Source: Paraphoma chrysanthemicola (Eukaryota; Ascomycota; Dothideomycetes; Pleosporales; Phaeosphaeriaceae). Taken from it: DNA of 64,000 nt. The notes under the pieces were generated by a model. It saw only the letters and a program-made list of their open reading frames with translations. It had not been told where the DNA came from and did not search any database. Both the position numbers and the translations under genes were made by a program. The stretch lies in the NCBI GenBank assembly GCA_020744225.1, contig JAGMWG010000013.1, positions 868,001-932,000 on the forward strand, written 5' to 3'. Shown here one piece after another: positions 57,710 to 64,000 of this stretch (positions within the stretch are counted from its first letter, which is position 1; every line of letters starts with the position of its first letter).

Positions 57710-58514
57710 ATGGCGGTATGTCGTGGATTCTTTCTTTCGATGCTCAGCTCTGACAACCGAATTCCAAGCCTCAATATATTTTCTGCATTAACGAATTCAC
57801 GGAGCACCCAGATGCTGTCGAACAACACGAAGGTCAGAATTGGAAGCCTGTCGCTCAGCCTCTGTGGAACATTCCCTTAGCGGGAGGCGCTTCTGGGAGA
57901 TGGTGGCACTGTGATGGGAACAACATCCGCCTCTTGCCAGCCGATTGGCAACCGCCTGCAGGATCTCGTCCGTATAAGGTATTTTCTACCATGTACGGTG
58001 ACGGTCATGGATTTTGGATCTTGCGTGGGGATGCAACCGCACCCACAGGATCGGAAGACTTTCGACAACTTTGGTTCAATTGGGATGAACAGGATCTATC
58101 CTCATCAATAAGTAACGTTGGTCAACAGCGCACTCTGCGAGTCCAGAACTCTAGTACTGGATGGCCACGCATGTTACTCCCAGACATCTACCACGGACCC
58201 CAGTATGATGCGCCAAACTATGGTGGTCTAACCGGAGACTTGCCCGTATTCCTGGGCCTCCTGGCGTTGTCGATGAAGCCCGAAAGGCTCTTGACCGAAC
58301 TACCAAGACTCATGAAGAACGGTGGTTGGGGCGAACATCACAGACATCATGGACGTATGTTACTGATCACGGCTCACTCGTTCTCATCTGGGTGTTGACC
58401 ACTGCGACAGGCACACACAAAAGAGGCGTCATCGTCAAAGTCTATGCGTACAATAACAATGACCTGGAGCTCGAGGACTTGGAAGAAGGCCGCTTGGGAA
58501 AGTACTACAACTAG
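57710..58514 (+). CDS. Orphan Trp-rich protein of about 230 aa
   Basis: Predicted first exon is only ATG GCG (57710-57715), then a 53-bp GTATGT..AAG intron with a CTGAC branch site, then a long exon from 57769. It has strongly protein-like sequence rich in Trp, Gly and Asp (ASGRWWHCDGN, GDGHGFWILRGD, RQLWFNWDEQ, SSTGWPRMLLPDIYHGP). The frame then changes; a 62-bp intron (58246-58307) or a very short 35-bp one (58203-58237) would join it to a final exon ending LEEGRLGKYYN at 58514. No signal peptide. I do not recognise a family. A frameshift instead of an intron cannot be excluded. Confidence 0.5.
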
Positions 58515-59400
58515 GACTCTCTCCCGGCGCGAGTCGATGTCGACATTACCTTGCGATGCCAAGCCGCGGCTCCCATGCCGCTCCCTTATTCTGTCCGACC
58601 ACTCCGATCGGTGCACCCGCTCGTTCCCGCTCAATACGATAATTAACCGAACGATATTCTCCCGAATACATCATACAGCTAAGCACTTCCTGGTAACAGC
58701 AGACGAAACTACACATCTCCACGCTTTGGTTTCTGGTTGCTGCCAACCACACATGTATTCTTGCTCTGTAGCTCGAAGCTGCATGCTGTGGCTGCTCGCG
58801 TCACTATCATACGAACATCTCTTCTTCATGTTGGGTTCTGATTTTTTTGGTCAGCTTTCTTTGCGCTTCGCTCAATTCACACTACGTTTTCTGTTCCCGG
58901 CCTAAATTGATATCTGCTTACTGGCATCCTACCATCTTCGGTGAGACTGACACACGAGATCCATACGTAGCATACAACAATATACGTTTTCACCTACAAA
59001 TGTACACGCGTTCAGCCTCACCATGTTGTGATGATGGGCTTAGGTGTGATATCAGCAGTGGTTCCTTGCGCACGCTGAAAAGGATCATCATTTGCTCGTA
59101 GTGTTGCATGTGCCACATAGCTTGTGTTTCTGTTAAATTTACTGATAGTGTGGCTTGATTGAATGAAAACCAATGATGAAGACATCAGATTTGTGCGTTG
59201 AAACGGCCGAGTCTCGCAAAGCAATATCATTGCAACTCTATGGTATCTTCAATGTGGCGATGTCCTGTACGCCACCCAATGCTTCGACTCCTCTATGTCT
59301 CTAGATCGCGTTTCACGTCGTGAAGTCTCATGATATACACATATCGTACATCCCCACCTCTCTCACATCAACCCTTTCCCATCCCCTCCAGTCTCTACGC
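58515..59400. other. Convergent intergenic region
   Basis: 886 bp between the 3' ends of the orphan gene and TIM22. Slightly AT-rich around 58.9-59.3 kb. No gene supported. Confidence 0.5.
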
Positions 59401-60287
59401 CTACGCAATCGGCCTACTTTTCTCATCCTCCGGCATCCGCATATACGCATCAATCGCTGCGGAGAAAACCGCAAAACCCGCACATCCAACGGCGACCGCC
59501 TGCGGCCCGGCATTCCTGGCTAGTATCCCGCCCGTAAGACATCCTCCCGCAACACCATTGTATAAATCGTTCTTCGCTCGCAGGCCCTCGATCGCACACT
59601 CGGTGCCGCTGAAGATAGCCCCGACTTTAGCGAAATTGCGACCAGAGGATAATGACGAGCGGTACATGTCGCGCAGACCGGCTTTGAGCTGTTGACGCAA
59701 GGGAAGGTCTGTGAGCGGGATTGCAGCGCCGCCGCCGGTGGGATTGAGGACGATGGACGGGGAAGCAGACGCGGTGACGGGTAGTGAGGGTTTAGGTGCT
59801 GAGCTTGCGAGTGTGGACGCTGATGTCGATGTTGATGTGGCGGTCGCTGCTGTGGCGGTGGGTGTAGTTATGGTGGATTTCGGTACAGCGGGTGTAGCGT
59901 TTACGGGGAGGGGTTGGGACATTGGTGTATCGTAGCGCATCTATCGTAGCCGTATATGTTAGCATTTCCAATCTCGCTCGGGTCTGAATAGTGAGCTGAA
60001 TGGTCTGGAATATAGACGTACAGAAGCCATGAATAAACCGAACATGGCACCTAGGCCGCCGCCCATGACGCCTGCCATGACGGTCTTGCCGAGACATGAT
60101 TCCATGCCCATTTGCATCTGTCAACATCAGCGACGATTTTTCTCTCGATTTCGTCTCATCGTGGTTGCGAGACGGCGGGTGGAGGCTTGCGTACTGCTTT
60201 GACCATTTGCTGTTCCTGGTCGGACATGCCGGCGTTGGGGTTCATGGCGCCTGGCATCATGCCTGGGTTGCCTGGGAAGGAAGCCAT
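59401..60287 (-). CDS. TIM22: Mitochondrial inner-membrane translocase subunit TIM22
   Basis: Channel of the carrier translocase that inserts multi-span proteins into the mitochondrial inner membrane. Exons 60287-60195, 60117-60022 and 59940-59401 (introns 77 and 81 bp, both phase 0) give 242 aa. Tim17/22-family hallmarks: [20 protein letters not shown] in segment 1, [27 protein letters not shown] in the later segments with both conserved Cys of the family, and [18 protein letters not shown] at the end. Unusually long: the loop after YDTP has about 55 residues of Ser/Thr/Ala/Pro low complexity where most fungal Tim22 proteins have a short linker. Confidence 0.94.
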
Positions 60288-60774
60288 GGCTGTAAATGTG
60301 GTGGGATTCGACGCGGCGGTGCTATTGCGAAGATGATGCTGTGCGGCGGGCGTGGACTTGAACTTTTGCGGAGAAGGCTGCGGAGGACGGGAAGTGCCGG
60401 TACCGATGGCTTGGCGTTGAACCCTTCTTCTCTAAGCAGGACCGGTAGCCTCTTCATGAATGATATCCAGGGTAAGCTTCATACAGAGTGTTGGTGCGAA
60501 TGAAACGTGGTCATGAGAGTGTCAATCTGAAAAGTTATGAAGTTGTTGATCTGTTCATTACGATCTATCAGACGCTAGATATCATCCCATAGCCAGCCAA
60601 TCGACCGGCATTTGCAAGAACGCCTGTTCCCGTGCCATGCTTCTTCGTTCCAACATGCTCTCACTGCAAACCACCAAGCCTATCGTCCCCATACAGAAAT
60701 TATCAATCATGCAATGCTGCCGTCTACATGCGTTATATCGTCGATATATACTTTTGTCCGTGAAGTCGTTGAAG
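60288..60774. other. Intergenic region
   Basis: 487 bp holding the TIM22 promoter and the 3' region of the next gene. Nothing else seen. Confidence 0.6.
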
Positions 60775-62400
60775 TTAGATCAAGGAAGAATCAGAGCGAC
60801 CAATGTAATCTCCGTGAGAGTGGTTCGAGACGCGTGACTCAGGAGGCGGCGTTAGCTGCTTCTCCCACTCCTTCATGAGATGCGAGGCGGTCCGCTTCAG
60901 GTTGTTGGGCGACAGCTTGACCAGATCTGGCCACGGTATCGAGTTACGCTTGGACTCGCGACCATCGTCACCCGTGGAGCTGGCGGTTGTGAGCGACGAT
61001 GCCTTGCTATCATGACGCTTGGAGTGGTACCTAGTACTGGTCCGAGAGCTGCCGGGTCCTGGTGAGGAGGGCTCGGACTCATCAGAGCTATCTTGCGCGT
61101 CGCCGTCCTTGTCCGTATAAGTGTCATTTGGCGTCTCCCAATTATCCCACTCTTCGTCGTCGTCCATGAGATTTCGGGTCTGCTTTTGCGGGGTCTGAGC
61201 GGGCTTGTTGGTGTGAGTCTTCTTGCTGTGCATGAGAGAGGACTTGGGCTCACTCAGACCCATCTCCTTCCAGAAGTCGTCTCCGGTGGAACCCGACGTC
61301 TGAGAGGCTTTCTTGGAGCTAGCTGATCGATTCAAAGTGGGTCGGCCAGTGGAGGCTTTCCGCGCACCCTTGATGAGTGGGTCACGCACGTTGGCGGAGC
61401 CGGGAGCATCGCTGCCATTGACAGCCTCGTCACCGACAGTGGCTTGCCGTATGTCTTCGATGAATGTAAATAGGCCATTCTTGAGATCATTTGCCATTTG
61501 AGTGCCGGCGCGGATGAGCTGGTCGCGTTGAATAGTAGGCAAGCCGGAGCTGTCTGATCGTTCATGCTTCCCAGGCTCCATCACCTGTCTTGCGATGTCG
61601 GACGAAGTAGAGGCTCGCGTGGGAGGCTCCGGTCGCTTCTGGGTAGGGTCTTCTTCCTGAAGATCGTCTGGCTGTGGGAATGAGGGCGTATAAGCCTTGT
61701 CTGGTGACAGCAGGGATAGTGTGCGTAGGTGCCTGGAGCCACTGAAGACCTTGCGCTGCGAGCTCTTCGCGTTCGAGTTTCGGACCAAAGCCTTTCTCTG
61801 CTCCATTTCTTTCTGCATCCACGCATTTGAACCGTCCTCGTCTTCCTGGTCGGGAGACAGGTCGATCAGCGACGTCTTGACGGGCTGCAGCGGAGCCACT
61901 TTCCGCGCGTCATTGCGGAATTTGTTCGCCTCATGCACTGCGTAGTGCTTCTTGAGTATCTGAAGGTCCGCTTCGGCCTTGATGAGCTCCTCCTTCAGCT
62001 CCAGCACGTATCGTTCCTGGGCAGCGAGGACGGCAAGAATGTTGTTCTCGGTCGGCGTGGCGACATCGTCCTGTGAGGTGGCGGTGGTGCCCGAGACCCA
62101 CGACTGTGGGCGAGAACGCGGTGAAGAGTGGTTGGGAGAATTGCTGCCCGCAGCTTTCTGAATGGGAAACTGTAGTGACAGGCGTTTGCCCTGGCCAACA
62201 ATGTCCGCTTGGGACGTCGTCTTGGAGCGAACGTGCGGCATCGGAAATCTAGGCGAGGGGTGGGAGCGTGTGGTGGAGGAGGGAGCAATGGTTGAGGCGG
62301 TCGAGGCGGATTTTGGCGCCCCTTTGCTCTGTCCCGGGGTCTTCTGCACGGGGGCACGGTCCATGCTGTCAGCTCCTCCTACATAGAAGATAGAGCTCAT
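60775..62400 (-). CDS. Coiled-coil Ser-rich fungal protein, possibly DUF4048
   Basis: 541 aa from ATG 62400 (MSSIFYVGG); MDRAPVQ at 62364 is an alternative. The frame stays open upstream to 62664 but without a good start. A conserved-looking coiled coil lies at about residues 118-160 (NNILAVLAAQERYVLELKEELIKAE). The rest is Ser/Pro-rich and probably disordered, with an acidic MDDDEEWDNWETP segment and a C-terminal helix (LMKEWEKQLTPPPESR). I recall similar coiled coils in fungal DUF4048 proteins but this is uncertain. Possibly cytoskeletal or autophagy-linked; not claimed. Confidence 0.65.
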   Translation of the reverse strand: MSSIFYVGGADSMDRAPVQKTPGQSKGAPKSASTASTIAPSSTTRSHPSPRFPMPHVRSKTTSQADIVGQGKRLSLQFPIQKAAGSNSPNHSSPRSRPQSWVSGTTATSQDDVATPTENNILAVLAAQERYVLELKEELIKAEADLQILKKHYAVHEANKFRNDARKVAPLQPVKTSLIDLSPDQEDEDGSNAWMQKEMEQRKALVRNSNAKSSQRKVFSGSRHLRTLSLLSPDKAYTPSFPQPDDLQEEDPTQKRPEPPTRASTSSDIARQVMEPGKHERSDSSGLPTIQRDQLIRAGTQMANDLKNGLFTFIEDIRQATVGDEAVNGSDAPGSANVRDPLIKGARKASTGRPTLNRSASSKKASQTSGSTGDDFWKEMGLSEPKSSLMHSKKTHTNKPAQTPQKQTRNLMDDDEEWDNWETPNDTYTDKDGDAQDSSDESEPSSPGPGSSRTSTRYHSKRHDSKASSLTTASSTGDDGRESKRNSIPWPDLVKLSPNNLKRTASHLMKEWEKQLTPPPESRVSNHSHGDYIGRSDSSLI

Positions 62401-63868
62401 ATCATGCCCGCTCCACTGCAGCACGCAAGCAAAACTCTGGAGGCGGACTCGACGCAGGAGGCGGTGTAGGATAAGCGAAAGGGTGGCTGGCGAAGCGCCC
62501 AGGTACAGCGACAGAACGGCCGCTGGTAGGCCAATCAGGTGGAGAACAAGCGAACCCTTGAACCACGAAATCCAACTCTTTAAAACGATGCGGCTGACGG
62601 CGCAAGAACCCATACCAGAGTCTCTAGGGGATGCATTGTTCGTTGATAGAGGGGGAGAGTGCACGTCTGAGCTGTCGCGCGCGGTGGCCGTCTTTAGTCT
62701 TCGTGCTCCCGTCGCTCACGCGGTGGTGCTCGAGCCGCAAACACCAATTTCGGTCCAATCCCCTACACTAAGACACTAACATCATGGGTCCGCCTGCGCG
62801 TTAGCTTTGTTGATAGCTTCACATGCACCGCGTCGTTTTTCGCCGGCGCGCGACCTTTCTCTGGAGACTGTCGCGCTCTGTGTGCCGTAATGTATTCTGT
62901 CTTCATCAGAGACCGCCAGGGTGGTGCATCTTAGCAGTGTCATTTTTGCCAAAAAGCACGAAAAGCAGCAACTTTTTGCAGACGACAACACCATACAGCG
63001 ATGACCTTGGAGGCCATCTCGAGACAGCTGAATGGAATCGAGAGACTCGGTCGATGATAGACACTGGCTACCCAGCAGATGTACGGGAAATGTGAGTGGA
63101 CCACACATTCCTCTGTTGCAGTCCTCTGGTCACACACCACAAAACGGTTTCTGTCACTCAACGGCTCGCACTGGTCCCAAGATCAGCATGAAACACGGAG
63201 ATTGGTATCGTATAAACTTCGTCATCCGGTGTCTTGGGCGGGGAGCTTGTCGACCCCAGATCATTATGGTTACGGCGAGATGTTATTGGTCCGAGCTTCA
63301 TTTAATACCCTTGTCCCACTTCCAAATTTGGGACCTCGGTCCAGAACAGTGAATGTGTCCAAGAAGGTGGATCCAATTGCCATGAGGATATCCAGAAGTC
63401 CCGGTAGCCGCTGCAGCGAGTTTGACCCGCTTATGCAGGGCAATTGTTCAGCGTAACCGGAATGGAGCCGTTGCAGGTACGGTCGTGGAGGAGGCCTCAT
63501 AGTGGAAACACTACCCGCGTACAACAGAACGAGATATTTGGACACCAGTCTTTTTCCAACAGCAAAGGACAGCCTCAATTTACCATGATACCCATGGCTT
63601 TGCGGTGGCGTCGTCTCGCGTTGGGTCGGTGCGGCGGGGTGTCTGCTTTGTTTGGTCGAGCGCCGTTGCCCTGGTGACGTGGACCCTGCACTCGCTGGTC
63701 CACGTCGAATATCCATCGTGACCACCGCACCGAAATGCATCGTCAATCCTCCTATTTCTACCCAGCATCACTACACTAGGGCGCCTGCCGTCCGCTTCCG
63801 CCTTGTCGCTCGCAGTATTCGGCACAGCCTGAGTTCTACACAACAGCTCAGCACATCAATCCGACGCA
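62401..63868. other. Divergent intergenic region
   Basis: 1.47 kb between the coiled-coil gene (minus) and the kinase gene (plus), so it carries both promoters and leaders. No additional gene or site supported. Confidence 0.5.
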
Positions 63869-64000
63869 ATGGCCGAGAACTACCAGGTGATGGAGGAGTT
63901 GGGCAGTATGTTTCTTCCACACATGATAGATTCACTAGCTAATGACATACAGGTGGGAGTTTCGGAAAGGTGTACAAAGCTGTCGACCGGCGGACGGGCG
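63869..64000 (+). CDS. Ste20-family Ser/Thr protein kinase, 5' end only
   Basis: First exon 63869-63905, a 47-bp intron (GTATGT..CAG, branch-like CTAAT), and a second exon from 63953 that runs off the window. The joined frame reads MAENYQVMEELG then SGSFGKVYKAVDRRTG, the start and glycine-rich ATP loop (GxGxFGxV) of a kinase domain beginning almost at residue 1. That N-terminal kinase layout is typical of germinal-centre (GCK III, Sps1/Kic1-like) Ste20 kinases. Truncated by the window edge, not by mutation. Confidence 0.8.
   Translation, partial: MAENYQVMEELGSMFLPHMIDSLANDIQVGVSERCTKLSTGGRA

Noticed and set aside
1..64000. CRISPR array, prokaryotic operon or phage signals
   Set aside because: The sequence is fungal nuclear DNA with spliceosomal introns; the tandem repeats seen lack the spacer layout of CRISPR.

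Overview
The window is nuclear DNA of a filamentous ascomycete (Pezizomycotina). A Dothideomycete is my best guess, by inference only. Supporting signs are genes split by introns mostly of 45-85 bp with GT..AG borders and CTRAC-like branch sites, a HET-domain gene, an ENA-type sodium ATPase, a fungal lanosterol synthase, and a 5.6 kb block in which CpA/TpG have almost all become TpA, the mark of repeat-induced point mutation (RIP).

Layout. 1-5590 is a very AT-rich, RIP-mutated repeat block with no usable reading frame; its right end holds the decayed C-terminus of a pogo/Fot-type transposase and a 40-bp minisatellite. From 5.7 to 40 kb is ordinary gene space: an NmrA-like protein, an unknown protein, lanosterol synthase (ERG7), a Ser-rich fungal protein, a DUF1295 membrane protein, an ATP-dependent DNA ligase, a small Gly/Ala plus coiled-coil protein, the checkpoint mediator Crb2/Rad9/53BP1, succinate dehydrogenase subunit C, a WDR89-like protein, a 99-aa protein, the ENA Na+-ATPase and a His-Gly repeat protein. 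From 40 to 50 kb is an accessory region: a divergent pair of small unknown genes, then four small secreted cysteine-rich genes on the minus strand (41.7-46.1 kb) with one possible decayed copy, then a HET-domain gene that seems to carry a one-base frameshift, then two small unknown genes. From 50.4 to 64 kb is housekeeping space: pICln, WDR83/MORG1, NOB1, an unknown gene, TIM22, a coiled-coil protein that may be DUF4048, and the first two exons of a Ste20-type kinase that runs off the window.

How the genes fit together. The ligase and Crb2 are two DNA-break genes about 2 kb apart. pICln and WDR83 share a 311-bp divergent promoter and both serve RNA processing, with NOB1 (rRNA maturation) next door. 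The most novel part is the 41.7-46.1 kb cluster: related secreted proteins in effector style beside a HET gene, with a triple TGACGTC array upstream of one member. Splice sites were placed by eye from reading-frame continuity and consensus, so exon edges are predictions.
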